Assembly (NCBI GenBank): GCA_033060915.1
Contig: CM065379.1
Coordinates: forward strand, 38,095,818 to 38,159,817
Length of the DNA stretch: 64,000 nucleotides
Origin: Euryodendron excelsum
Lineage: Eukaryota > Streptophyta > Magnoliopsida > Ericales > Pentaphylacaceae
Direction of reading: 5' to 3'
Shown: in pieces, positions 21,400 through 32,516 of the stretch
How positions within the stretch are numbered: the first letter of the stretch is position 1
How the letters are laid out: every line of letters begins with the position of its first letter
Made by a program: the position numbers and the translations under genes
Notes under the pieces: model-generated
Told to the model about the DNA's origin: nothing
Seen by the model: the letters and a program-made list of their open reading frames with translations, nothing else
The model's database searches: none

Positions 21400-22780
21400 A
21401 ACATAATAAATAATGTGTGTGTAATAATGTGACATGGTATACTAAACAATTCATCAGCGATAAAGCAATAAAATATGCAATGAAAGGTAGATCAAGTCGA
21501 GTGTTGCACATTCTCTCATTAAGACAGATTCGCCCCCCACACAGGTGCTTATGGGATTAATGGATGCCTATCTTCATGATAAAATGATTACGACACTGAA
21601 TAAGTAACACTACAATATTCAAGTCTAGCGAATGCAAACGTTAGATTCTACTCCCTTCATGTACAATATGAATGCAATATGTATGAAGGAAAACATAAGG
21701 AAATTTCTGTCTAATTCAACACAAAATTATAACAGCGAATTTCATACAGAAACCTACACTGTTTCTGATAAAATCAACTTGGTATGATAATGAGCAGACA
21801 GTATTTTCGACACAAAAAACTACAGTCATTCTATAGAATTTCAACGCTAAAATTCACTACAGAAGCACAGAAGAAAGCGATGAAATTTTCACAAAAATTC
21901 ATCACACAGTATATGAATATAATCATCTGAAAACACGAACTGGTAAAATAAAAAATTAACCGGATAGAAACCTGGATAGAAATTCATACAGAATTTCTAA
22001 GTTAGAAATGAAAATGAGAAAAGACTGATTGAACAGTTAGAATCTGCCTAGAACAATTGCTGAAATTTGGGCAGCACTTCGCCGGAGATGCAAATGGACG
22101 TTGCTGGAATCTTCTGGGTAGAATCACATCATCGGAGACCGAGAGAGAGAGAGAGAGAGATGAACGGAACAGAATATAAAACTGTTGTTGTTTCAGAGGG
22201 GGAATCTTTCTATATATAGAAAGAATCGCACCCCTTCGAAACAGTGCGCACCCTTAGGAAGGGTCACAACCATTGGAATTTGATTTAAATTTGAACCGAT
22301 TAGGTTCTACCTGGTCCACACAGTTATGGTTCAAACCGCGTCCAAAAATTAAATATTAAACTAACCCATTTTAATCGCACTCGAACTGAAATGAGCCGGC
22401 TAGTACGCATGTGTGTGGAGTATTCGGTCAACCCGTGGGTTCCATATGTCCTCTCCCTTCCACAAAAGTGGGGTGCCCCTTGGGGCCCAAACCCATCTCT
22501 AAACCTAGATTTTATATACCCATCATTTGTTTCATAGAGAATCAATGTGGGACAAGCCTTTAGCTCCACCCAATAACCATACTTATGCTACCTACTTTGG
22601 AAGCCATTATCTCATTCAAACCTCCATGGATTTGAGTAAATAGACAATTGTTCTTCATCTCTTCATAGAAGAGAACACAAAGCACCTTGGACCCACTAAA
22701 AAGAACGTGTGGGTTCCACCTTAACAATGGCTCAAAGTTGGTGTGTCCCACCAAATATTCCAATAATTAATTCCTGTTTT
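21400..22780 (-). repeat. Solo LTR related to the Tork-type Copia, minus strand
   Basis: The reverse complement follows the order of the 7987-8801 LTR. Near 22740 it has GTGGGACACACC, then GTGGGTCCAAGGTGCTTTG (about 22680-22700), CTTGTCCCACATTG (about 22545), a TATA-like GGGTATATAAAATC (about 22510), GGGGCACCCCACTTTTGTGG (about 22465), and finally GTGGGGGGCGAATCTGTC (about 21525-21542) with a CTCGACTTGATC-like end segment. No internal Copia sequence accompanies it. Ends are approximate. It contains a GA microsatellite at 22141-22161. It lies just upstream of the GDSL exon 2 remnant and may have entered intron 1 of that copy. Confidence 0.7.
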
Positions 22781-22835
22781 TAGGCAATTTTTGAGGTACA
22801 AGTCATTAATGGCTTTATATTTTGGAATTTAACAG

Positions 22836-23047
22836 CTATGCAGCAGGCCTTCCGTTACTCAATCCCTAAATCAATACTAATGGAGATTTTAAGCATGGAG
22901 CAAACTTTGCACTTGTCAGCTTTACTGCATTGTCGTTGAGGTTCTAGCCAAAAAGAGCATATCAACCATGGTGACCAATAGTTCAGCTTTGCATTTAGCT
23001 TGATAGGATGTCCACACACTTCAACTCCATCTGCCAAACAGAGAGAG
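22836..23047 (+). pseudogene. GDSL esterase pseudogene, exon 2
   Basis: The segment aligns with exon 2 of the intact gene (52474-52686), including the upstream AATTTAACAG acceptor, GGCCTTCCGTT.CTCAATCC, CATGGAGCAAACTT, TCTAGCCAAAAAGAGCAT, GTGACCAATAGTTCA, and the GAGAGAG/GT donor. The frame is destroyed by single-base losses (for example in the codons right after the acceptor) and stops. Intron 2 sequence follows (ACTCTGTCAAATTAAA at about 23055), then a MITE, then the Tat Gypsy. Exons 3-5 of the same copy are at 48394-49191. Exon 1 was not found. Confidence 0.9.
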
Positions 23048-23106
23048 GTTAGTGACTCTGTCAAATTAAATGCATACATAGTATCAAGATTAAAATTGAG
23101 TACTAA

Positions 23107-23271
23107 TGCTTCGTTTGGAATCTGAATTTTTAGTAAAAAAAAAAAAAAACAAAGGAAAAGGGAAATGTGAAGGAAAAGTAAACAAAAATATTCTTCCTTC
23201 ACGTTTTTATTTTTGTTCACTTTTCCTTCACCATTTTTTTTTCATCGAAAATCCGAGTTTTAAGTAGAGCC
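23107..23271. mobile_element. Tourist-like MITE with TAA target duplication (copy 2)
   Basis: The left end TGCTTCGTTTGGAATC and the complemented right end GGCTCTACTTAAAACTCG are degenerate inverted repeats running into A/T-rich arms (TTTTTAGTAAAAA and TTTTCGATGAAAAA). TAA lies on both sides (23104-23106 and 23272-23274). It sits in intron 2 of the GDSL pseudogene. The Tat Gypsy element entered immediately next to it, its target duplication CTAAG overlapping this TAA. Confidence 0.6.
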
Positions 23272-23275
23272 TAAG

Positions 23276-23867
23276 TGTAAGTGGGATTTTTTGGGAAGGT
23301 TTGGGCGATCACTTAAGCCAATGTTGATGAGTCCAAACTCTCTGCAAGAAAGAGAAGTTAGAATGGGTTGACCCTTGTTGGGCCGATCACACTTCGATGA
23401 TTAAGTTAGCAAGCTTAATCAAGAGTTGAATAGATAAAAGTCATATATTCTTGGGGTTAATTGTCCATACCTGGCTCTCGAGATCTTTGGTATTTATAGT
23501 GTGATCGATGGAGTGTTTTACTCTTAGCCTACCAGCAAGTCATCATGGCCTGTTGGGTAGGCTTCATCATTTGCCACCGACTAACCGCATGCAGGGCCTG
23601 CCTTACCATTGCTCAAGAATTCAGCTGATCGAACGTGCAGGTCAACGTCGCATGGAGAGCCGCTGGCGCATTTAATGTGGGTCACCTTTGCATTTAATGC
23701 TCTGAGACCGCTAGCGACTTGGGCTTACCTTTTGCAGTTTTGGGCCTAGGTCGGCACACTAGGCCAGACCGTCCTTTAGTGCTTGATTTGGGCCACCCAG
23801 TAGCCCAGCTTCCATTTGTGTTGATTGAGCATAACCAATGGATTGGGTCGTGTGCATTTGCCCCACA
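23276..23867 (-). repeat. 3' LTR of the Tat Gypsy
   Basis: On the minus strand it begins TGTGGGGCAAATGCAC at 23867 and ends CCCACTTACA at 23276. It matches 47738-48340 over its full length with scattered substitutions and small indels; the two LTRs are visibly more diverged from each other than the Athila LTR pair. Confidence 0.92.
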
Positions 23868-24099
23868 ATTGCCCCATAGCCTTTATGTCATTATGAATTT
23901 CCGAACGGCCAAGGGCTGCGTTGGGTCATAATGGCACCTTTTCAGGTATATAGCCGTTTGTTTGATTACCTGGCTATGTAAACGGCAAGGATTTAAAGCT
24001 GTGTTGATGGGATGCTGCTGAATCGACAGTTGATATGATAGTTCGACGAAGCGCCATGATTGCTGCTGTTTTCCCGCGCACAAATCGACAGCTTGCTTG

Positions 24100-24109
24100 T
24101 ATATAAAAG
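24100..24109 (+). promoter_or_regulatory. Candidate TATA box of the antisense ORF
   Basis: TATATAAAAG is a near-ideal plant TATA box on the plus strand, opposite to the Tat element's own sense strand. It lies about 95 bases before a GT..AG intron (24195-24286) and about 190 bases before the ATG at 24291. Confidence 0.55.
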
Positions 24110-24290
24110 GAGGATGCCATTTTTGGTGAAAGGCACTTTGTCTTACTTCATCTCTTTGTCTAGCGTGTTCGTTGCCAATTTCGACTACCACCACTGTAAG
24201 TCTCTCTAAGCCCATATTTCTTTTGTGCTCCTCTTTGCTTACCTTCTTATTTTCGACGATTGTCCCCTAACGGCATCTCGTCTTAGGAAA

Positions 24291-24492
24291 ATGCTAGATG
24301 GTTCGGCGGCCATTGCCACTTTTTGGGCTAGATATGAGATCCCGAACGAGATAGGCTTAGAGCTAGTCGATCCCAGTGATCACCGTATGGGGGAAACTGA
24401 GAAGGGGGTACCCTTCCTGATCATCGCCATTGTAGAAAAGGGCCTTAAGTTTTCCCTTCATCCCTTACTCCATAAGTTCATTGTAAAAAAGG
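24291..24492 (+). pseudogene. Antisense ORF of the Tat Gypsy, first coding exon
   Basis: An ATG at 24291 lies five bases after a 3' splice site (TCTTAG ending at 24286); the matching donor is GTAAGTC at 24195. The 5' part encodes MLDGSAAIATFWARYEIPNE, followed by a segment reading EKGLKFSLHPLLHKF. That resembles the start of the plant domain named putative gypsy-type transposon (Transposase_28), commonly found in antisense or extra ORFs of Tat elements. The Athila element interrupts the frame here; the rest resumes at 37309. Confidence 0.6.
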
Positions 24493-24497
24493 TGTCA

Positions 24498-26061
24498 TGA
24501 TTCCACTCTAAAAGTGTAATCTTTGTCCCCTAATGAAGTGTTTGATAGCCTCTATATGGGTATTAGTATAGATTTTTAGCAATAAATTGATCTAAACTGT
24601 TTTTTTATATGTATTGCAGGTTTTTGGTGATAAAATGGTGGAAAAAGGGCTTAAAGGGGAGAAGTCCGTCCGGACGAACCGTTCGGACGGTCAAACCGTT
24701 CGGACGCCTAGACCGTTCAGATGGACAAGTTACCGTTCGGACGCCCCGTTCAGACGGGCGAATTACCGTTCGGACGGTGCAACGGATATTGAAGTTCCAG
24801 AGTCTATATTTCCCGTCCAAAGCCGTTCCAGAGGTGTTATTTTCCATCCAAAGCCGTTTCAAAGTCGTCTTTTTTTGTTCGAGGAAATACAGAGCCGAGT
24901 TTCCTCGTCTGAAGATCGTCCGAACGGTGAAATAACAATCCAAACGGTTATGGCACCGTTCGGACGGTGCGTCCGGACGCATATCGGACGCACTTAGGAC
25001 GCACGTCGGACGGTGAGCACAATTTTGCCCTACAACCTAGCAGTCGAAGAAAAACAGAGTTATGTGAGATTTTAGGGCTTCCAGCTGCGGGTAGAGAGGG
25101 AAAATAGGGGAAAATCTTGTATTTTGCTTATATTTACTTTACTTTAATTTGTTGTATTTAGGGCTTTGGGACGTATTTAGATAGATTTCTTGGGTTGATT
25201 TAGTGTAAAGTTTCATATTTTCTACATTTCAATATATATACACTTTTGAGTTAAAATCAAGATGTTGTCTCTACACTTTGGAAAGCTCTCAATCATGGAT
25301 TCTTCAAGCTAAACTCATTGTTTGGGGAGCAAATGTGAAAATCTACCAATGAATGCATGGAAAATGAAAGGGGAGTTCTTGAATCTTATTGAATATCTTG
25401 TTTACTTATTTTTCTCTAATTATGTTGGAATTAATTGTTGTAGAAATCTTAGATCTATAATCATAGTTAATAACATGTGATTTATTTCTAAAGAACCCAT
25501 AAATTGTGATAAAACTTAACTCCAAAATAATTAGAGATCCCTAAAATTTCAAAGCTAAACTTTCCGAATCAAGGCCTTTGGACGGTTCTTGATTTGAGTT
25601 AACCGAAACTCCCCATTTCAAATTCCATGCTAGAATTGGTAGATTGGAAAATTTGAACCCAAACCCCCTTTTTAACCAAGTTAAATCTCTACTTGTGCTC
25701 ATTTGGAATTCTGCTTAAATTAAGAGTTAGTTTAGTTATAAGTGTGCTTGTTGAAGTAGAATGTTCATAATTGTCAATTTACTTTAGCTAGAATCAAATT
25801 GTAGGTTTCAATTTCAATTCAATTGTTTGCCTAGTTGCTAGTAAAACAAACCCTCAAACACCAAAAGATTTTCGATCAAATTTTAGCTAACATAGTAATC
25901 GATTTCACTCTTGGTTTGCGGTTGCAATTTGAATACATTTCTAAACTCTACTTGTTCCTATTGCTAAATTAGCACAGGTCTCATGGGAGAACACGATAGT
26001 GGGAGTACTCCACTTAAACTATAAGCACCCCCATCGCGGTGAGCGTGGAAGGGACGAGTCA
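24498..26061 (+). repeat. 5' LTR of the Athila element
   Basis: It starts TGATTCCACTCTAAAAG and ends GGGACGAGTCA. It is nearly identical to 35734-37308 apart from small indels and substitutions. Between about 24664 and 25013 it carries a dense cluster of CCGTTCGGACGG-type motifs in both orientations, making this part CpG-rich in an AT-rich LTR. Open frames across this cluster (24605-24997) are repetitive by-products, not genes. Confidence 0.95.
24664..25013. repeat. GTTCGGACGG motif cluster in the 5' LTR
   Basis: About a dozen copies of (A/C)CGTTCGGACG(G/C) or close variants (CGTCCGAACGG in reverse, GTCCGGACG, ATCGGACGCAC) occur within 350 bases. The motif is quasi-palindromic. The same cluster is in the 3' LTR (about 35901-36264) and, rearranged, at 32270-32490 inside the element. 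Confidence 0.8.
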
Positions 26062-26066
26062 AGTTT

Positions 26067-26083
26067 TGGCGCCGTTGCCGAGG
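26067..26083 (+). other. Primer-binding site of the Athila element
   Basis: TGGCGCCGTTGCCGAGG begins five bases after the LTR end. This is the standard primer-site sequence of Athila and related plant Gypsy elements, complementary to the 3' end of a tRNA (usually given as tRNA-Asp). Confidence 0.85.
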
Positions 26084-26469
26084 ACTTTAAGGAACGAGCA
26101 AAGTGCGAAAACGAAAAAATTGCAAATCGTAAAAACAAGGTGGGAATTGATCACCCACCTACGAGGGAAGCATCTACGGCTTCGGGCCTAGGTAATTTCT
26201 TCAACTCAATGTGGATACCATGTTAAGATTTTTCTTTCTTTCTTTTCAATAGTTTCTTTTGTTTGATTAACTAGTAGCATTGCATATTGTTAGGAGCATT
26301 AGAGGAGTTAGGTTAGTGTGTGTTTTATTTGCTAATTGGTGGTATTCTAGCACATGGAGTGGGAGATTGGAGTTGAAAAACCGTTGTCCGGTAAAGAGAA
26401 AAAGCCGTTGTCCGGCATATATATATTGTTTGTGTATGATGTGTTGACTAGGATTGAGGCATACTATTT

Positions 26470-28325
26470 GTGCATTGCATTTGCATGTCCCATTGGGCAC
26501 GAATTGACAATAGATGCCTCTTACGAGTTGACCCACCATCACCGGCTAACACACCTTCTCCCGGAATTTCATTAGTGGTTGACCTAGGTGCACCTCCTAT
26601 GGATGATCAAAATCCCGTAGTTAGGCTACCTAATGATGCTCCACCCAATCCAAATATCTTGCCAAACCCACCGATGGGTGGATTGCCACAACACCCTCCT
26701 TTACATCCGGCCCATGGTTTAGGGGGTGAGAACATGGAAAATGCGAGCAACCATGGTGACATGGGGGCTCCCCAATTCCGAATGAGGGATTTCTTAAACC
26801 CATCGCGGCAAGCACCAAGTTCTTGCCTTGTTATTCCGCCCCACGATGCCGCTTTGAACATAAGGCTGGGCATGATGCAATTGCTTCCTCAATTCCACGG
26901 AGTTGATTCGGAAAGGCCTTATGCCTTCATCAAGGAATTTGAGGATGCATGCACATTATCAACATCTTTTACTCTTCGTTAACGCTCCAACTCAAGCAAT
27001 TCGTTGAGACTATGTGCGCGGGAACATTTATGGATAAGCAACCTCATGAAGCTTATTCATACTTTGATTACCTAGCTAATTTAGCTTGCGATTGGGCCAC
27101 TATCGGGACCCAAAATCCCGAAGGTAGACCAAATACGCAAGGGGCGAAATATCAATTGAAAGAAGTTGATGATATGAATGCTAGGCTTGCCACAATGGCG
27201 AGAAAATTAGAGGTTCTAGAGTTTAAAAATGTAAGTTCGGTGGGGAGTGAAGAGTATAAGGGAATGTGTTGTGCGGTTTGTGAGACCAAAGAGCATGACA
27301 CCACGTCATGCCCAGTTATCCCGGGGATTAAGGAAGCCTTGCATAGCCAAGCCAATGCTATTGGGCAATACAATCGAGGTAGGGGAAACCCCTACTCCAA
27401 TATTTATAACCCGAGATGGAGGGATCATCCTAACTTTGGATGGCGCAATGAGGGGACTTCAAATCTCCAAGCTTATCAAGGAGGGTATAACAACCCTCAA
27501 TCTTATCAAGCCCCTCCTTCACAATCGCACCCACAACATTACCAACCTCCACCGGTCACATCATTTCCTACCCAACCCAAACCATTCCAACCTCCACCTC
27601 AAGCTCAACCCAACATATACCACCCCCAACATCGAAAGCCGTTGGAGGATACTCTCCAACAATTCATCCAAACCCAAGGGGGGGTAAACTCACGGGTCGA
27701 CAAAACTTTAGATGACATCAAGAGTCAATTGACTCTCCTTACTGAAGCGTTGACCCTTACTGAGAAGGGTAAGTTGCTTGCACAACCTCAACCCAATCCT
27801 TCTAGGCAAGTCCATTCCACCGAAACCTTGGCCCAACCATCAACTAACCATGAGAATTTTTCGGCCAATACCACTTTAAGGAGTGGTAAAGTCATTGACA
27901 AGACTATCTTTCCTAGGGACCCTAAGGGTGGGGTAAAAGAGTCTAAGATAGATGTGGGGTCGGGCGTTAATGAGGAAGAGTCTAGAAAAGGAAAAGGGAT
28001 TGAGAGAGGGCCAAGTGAGAAGGAGGAGGGGAGTGAGAAAGAAAAAAATGAGAGAGAAAAGAAAGAGGAAGGGAATTGTGAGAAGAAAGAGCCGAGTGGG
28101 TCCATGTCTAATGGTGAGGAAGTTTTGAGAGAGGAACGTGAGATCTTAGCTCACGCTCCATTTCCTCACCGGTTAGTTAAACCCAAGAATCAATTAAGTT
28201 CGGAGATTTATGAGACTTTCAAGCAAGTCAAAATAAATCTACCACTCCTTGAAGCCATTAAACAAGTTCCCTCTTATGCTAAATTCTTTAAAGATTTATG
28301 TACTGTTAAGAGGAGATTAATGTGA
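26470..28325 (+). pseudogene. Athila gag with a central deletion
   Basis: Two frames make up gag. The first (26470-26982; likely start ATG 26599, MDDQNPVVRL) has a proline-rich N-terminus and the segment LLPQFHGVDSERPYAFIKEF, after which the central capsid domain should follow. Instead the frame ends at 26980, and the second (26949-28325) resumes at LKQFVETMCAGTFMDKQPHE, normally well over 50 residues further on: the core of the gag domain is missing. The second part has CCAVCETKEHDTTSCPVI, a degenerate zinc knuckle, then a Gln/Pro-rich stretch (27480-27640) and a charged Lys/Glu-rich region (27940-28110). It ends at a stop 28323-28325 caused by a one-base shift relative to pol. Confidence 0.88.
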
Positions 28326-30244
28326 GGGAGGACGCCTTTCTTGCTAAAGATGTCCATTCCGTTGTCCAAGTCAAAACCCCACCAAAGTACAAAGATCCCG
28401 GTTGTCCTACCGTGACTTGTGTCATAGGAGACCATAGGATAGAGGGGTGCCTTCTAGATTTGGGGTCGAGTGTGAATCTATTACCGTACTCGGTGTACGA
28501 GCAATTGGGGCTAGGTGAATTGAAACTTACGAGGATTACACTCCAGTTGGTGGACCGATCGATCAAAGCCCCTAGGGGAATAGTTGAGGATGTCTTAGTG
28601 AAAGTTGATAAGTTTTATTACTCGGCCGATTTTGTGGTCTTAGATACTCACCCGGTTGTAGATTCCCATGCCTGGAACCATATTCCTATCATTTTGCGGC
28701 GACCCTTCTTAGCCACATGTGACGCCATCATCCATGTGCGGGGGGGTCTTTTAAAATTGTCCTTTGGGAACATGTCCGTTGAATTTAACATGTTTAACAT
28801 GGGAAAACAACCGGGGGATTTAGAGGACGTCCGGGAGGTGAATCTTATTGATTCGATAGTGCAAGAGCACTTCGAAAGGCAAATGGTAGAAGACCCTTTG
28901 GAGAGAATGTTGACATTGAGTGAGGGTCTAGATTGCTTAGGAGATGAGGAAGAGGGGGATGTTTTTAATGAGGGTAGTGGTCTAGAGGTGTGTCCTATCA
29001 TGGCAGTGGGTCAATGGACCCCAACTTTTAAACTTTTGACCCCTAACCCTACCAAGCCCCAACCATCTGAACTAGAGGCTCCTACGCCCGATAGGAAGCC
29101 TTTGCCTTCTACCCTTAAATATGCCTTTTTGGGTAAAGGTGAATCTTATCCCGTAGTGATATCTTCATCACTTACGGAGGCTCAAGAAAGGAGCTTGTTG
29201 GAGGTGCTCAAAAAGCACCGGAAAGCCATAGGTTGGACAATTGCCGATTTGCACGGCATTAGCCCTCTAGTATGCACTCATCGCATATATTTTAAGGAAG
29301 GGGCTAAATCGGTGCGCCAAATGCAACGCCGATTGAACCCAACTATGAAGGAAGTTGTGAGGGGTGAGGAGCAAAAACTTCTTGATGCGGGTATTATATA
29401 CCCAATTGCTGACTCTAAATGGGTGAGTCCCACCCAAGTTGTCCCCAAAAAGTCCGGAGTGACGGTAGTTGAAAATGGGAATAATGAATTGATACCTACC
29501 CGCATCCAAACCGGGTGGCGTATGTGTATAAACTACCGTCGCTTGAATGTTGTAACTACCAAGGATCATTTTCCCTTTCCCTTCCTTGACCAAGTCTTCG
29601 AGCGAGTAGCGGGACGGGCCTACTATTGTTTCCTTGATGGTTACTCCGGATATAATCAATTGGCAATCGCCATGGAAGACCAAGCTAAAACCACATTTAC
29701 ATGCCCCTTTGGCACATTTGCTTACAAGCGAATGCCTTTTGAGTCATGCAATGCTCCCGCCACTTTTCAGAGTTGCATGATAAGTATTTTTAGTGATATG
29801 GTGGAGCACATTTTAGAGGTCTTTATGGATGATTTTTCTGTATATGGGGACAACTTTGCTCAATGTCTTCAAAACTTAGAGTCAGTACTAAACCGTTGTG
29901 AGGAGAGCAATCTTGTGTTGAATTGGGAGAAGTGTCACTTTATGGTGACACATGGTATAACCTTAGGCCACATCATCTCCGGGAAGGGCATTGAGGTAGA
30001 TCCCGCTAAGGTCGAGCTTATTCAAAAGCTACCCTCCCCTAGGAACGTGAGAGATGTGAGATCTTTTCTTGGGTATGCCGGTTTTTACCGGCACTTCATT
30101 CAATCCTTTAGTTCTATTTCTAGGCCCTTATGTGCCCTCTTGGCAAAAGACGTTCCGTTTGAGTGGACTCCGTCTTATCAGCTAGCTTTTGATAAGTTGA
30201 AAAAACATTTGACTACGGCTCCCATAATCCGGCCTCCGGATTAG
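28322..30244 (+). pseudogene. Athila protease and reverse transcriptase
   Basis: This 640-codon open frame overlaps the gag stop by four bases; in intact relatives gag and pol are one frame, so a one-base change separates them here. Domains in order: aspartic protease with CLLDLGSSVNLLPYSVYEQL (about residues 43-62); RT with VVPKKSG and WRMCINYRRLNVVTTKDHFP (about 393-412), LDGYSGYNQLAIAMEDQAKT, the active-site box VFMDDFSVYGDNF (about 500-512), and HFMVTHGITLGHIISGKGIE; the start of RNase H follows. It ends at a TAG (30242-30244) within a conserved segment whose frame continues beyond, so a single stop is the break. Confidence 0.93.
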
Positions 30245-31957
30245 AGCCTACCCTTTGAATTAATGTGTGATGCTAGCGACTTTGCTGTGGGAGCCGTGTT
30301 GGGCCAACGAAATGAGAGGAAACCTCATGTGCTCCACTATGCGAGCAAAACTTTAAATGAAGCCCAAATAAATTATACCACTATCGAGAAAGAACTTTTG
30401 GCTATTGTGTTTGCTTTGGACAAGTTTCGCTCTTATTTAGTGGGGTCTCATGTGATTGTTTTCACCGACCACGCTGCACTCAAATACCTCTTGTCCAAAC
30501 AAGACGCAAAGCCTCGATTAATTAGGTGGATTCTCCTTCTTCAAGAGTTTGATCTTGAAATTAGGGATAAAAAGGGGGTGGAAAACGTTGTCGTGGATCA
30601 TTTGTCCCACCTCCCTTTTGAGCACCCTACCAAAGATGACTTTCCTATTTGTGAGACCTTCCCCGACAAGCAACTCATGTCTTGCAATGCCTAGAATCAA
30701 GCCTTAACTCCTTGGTACGCCGATGTGGCCAACTAATTGGCCACAAAAGCCATTCCTTCTCATTGGTCCGCATTGGACAAGAGGCGATTCTTTAGGCTAG
30801 TAAGACAATTATTTTGGGACTAGCCGTATTTGTTCAAATATTGCTCGGATTAGGTTGTACGGCGATGTGTGCCGGATGAGGAATTTGAAAGTGTAATAAA
30901 ATTTTGCCATTCTCATGCATGTGGGGGCCATTTCTCTTCGAAGAAAACAGTGGCAAAAATTTTGCAAAGTGGACTCTATTGGCCAACTATGTTTAAAGAT
31001 GTGCATTCATTTTGTGTGGCTTGTGATAGATGTCAAAGGCTCGGAAGCCTTTCTAGGAAACACATGATGCCCCTTAACCCTATCCTTGTTTTGGAGGTTT
31101 TTGATTGTTGGGGCATAGACTTTATGGGCTCATTTCCTAGTTCTTTTGGGTATCTTTATTTCTTAGTGGCTATAGATTATGTTTCCAAATGGGTAGAGGC
31201 AATACCGGCACGAACCAATGACCACTAAGTTGTGGTCAAATTTTTCAAAGAATACATTTTTTCCTGGTTCGGTATGCCTCGAGCCATCATCAGTGATGGT
31301 GGTTCTCATTTCTATAATAAGCCATTAGGGATACTCATGAGAAAGTACGACATTATTTACAAAGTCGGTTTGCCATACCATCCCCAAACACAAGGCCAAG
31401 TTGAATTAGCCAACCGTGAAATCAAGACAATCTTAGAAAAAACGGTTAATCCGTCTCGAAAGGATTGGTGTTTGAACTTAATTGATGCATTGTGGGCCTA
31501 TTGAACGGCCTACAAAACCATTCTAGGTGCCTCCCTGTACCGTCTTGTGTATGGAAAAGCATGTCACCTCCTGGTTGAGGTTGAACATAAGGCATATTGA
31601 GCTATTCGGCAATATAATGAGGGGTTGGGCGAAACCGGTGACCACCGGAAGTTCCAATTGAATGAGCTAGATGAAATAAGAAATGATGCGTATGAAAATG
31701 CAAAAATTTTAAAGGCTAAAATGAAAGTTCATCATGACCAACACATTCATCGCAAATCTTTTCATGTTGGTAAAAAAGTTCTTCTCTACAATTCCCGGTT
31801 GCATCTCTTTCTGGGAAAGTTAAGGAGTAGATGGTCCGGCCCCTACCAAATTAGGGAAATCTTTCCCTATGGTGCTATTGAGGTGCAAAATCTTAAGAAT
31901 GGCACACTTTTCAAGGTCAATGGGCAAAGGTTAAAGCCTTACTTCGAGCCCTTCTGA
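30245..31957 (+). pseudogene. Athila RNase H and integrase
   Basis: The pol frame continues after the 30242 stop. RNase [46 protein letters not shown]. Integrase: the zinc-binding region with CHSHACGGHFSSKKT and CVACDRCQR; core with IDFMGSFPSSFGYLYFLVAI (first Asp at the start), IISDGGSHFYN (second Asp) and GQVELANREIK (Glu). The C-terminal part reads [20 protein letters not shown] and ends at 31957. Stops interrupt it at 30692, about 30735, 30822, 30855, 31226, 31502 and 31598 without loss of frame. At several of these the family has Trp, Gln or Arg, so they look like C-to-T or G-to-A changes. Confidence 0.93.
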
Positions 31958-32269
31958 GGCGAGGTAGATTGTGTGGATCTCATTGATCCACCAATTTTGG
32001 CTTGATGATTGTCCCCTATGTGCTCCCGCCCTCCCGTGTTGATGTCCTGGTCTCTTTTGAGTTAGTTTTGCTTTGAGGACAATGCAACCTCTTAAGTGGG
32101 GGGTGGGGCGAGCTTGTTTTACGCTCGATTTTTTTTTTTTGTGTAAAGTTGTATAGGTTGTTTTGTTTTCTTTTACTTCTTTTGCAGTTTTTGTTGTTAA
32201 TTTAGTTTTTGTTTTGTCTGTTGAGTTTTCTGGGTTTTTCAATGTATAAATCGAATTTTTGGGATTTAT

Positions 32270-32490
32270 AATTCGGATGGTGCATCCAAACGTGTATGTC
32301 CGTTCGGACAGTGCGTCCGAACGCTTGTTTTACCGTTCGGACGATGAATTCGGACGACCCGTTGTGTAATTATTTCCCGTTCGGATGGTATCTAGACGCG
32401 CGTTAATCGGACCGTTCGGACAGATTTTTGACCGTTCGGATGGTTATTACTCATTCGGATGGTGCGTCTGGACGGTATCCAGACGCGCGT
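32270..32490. repeat. Internal GTTCGGACGG motif cluster
   Basis: Copies and variants include CCGTTCGGACAG, CGTCCGAACG, ACCGTTCGGACGA, CCCGTTCGGATGG, ACCGTTCGGACAG, ACCGTTCGGATGG and ATTCGGATGGTGCGTCTGG. The family is the same as in the LTRs (24664-25013), but the order differs, so it is not simply an LTR fragment. It lies directly upstream of a TATA-like box. Confidence 0.75.
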
Positions 32491-32507
32491 CGAACACTTG
32501 GCGTCCC

Positions 32508-32516
32508 CTATAAATA
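32508..32516 (+). promoter_or_regulatory. Candidate internal TATA box upstream of Athila ORF3
   Basis: CTATAAATA, in a GC-richer context (GTCCCCTATAAATAGGCA), lies about 220 bases before the ATG of the third ORF (32734). The motif cluster described at 32270-32490 is immediately upstream. Such an arrangement could drive a subgenomic mRNA; this is inferred from sequence only. Confidence 0.5.

Noticed and set aside
23719..24215. Two frames of 70 and 110 codons at the edge of the Tat LTR
   Set aside because: They overlap the LTR and the promoter region of the antisense ORF, show no domain, and the second is on the wrong strand for it.
24605..24997. Overlapping frames on both strands over 100 codons long, rich in RTVR and SDGQ repeats (also 35845-36234)
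   Set aside because: They are translations of the repeated GTTCGGACGG motif in the Athila LTRs; open in several frames at once and not protein-like.
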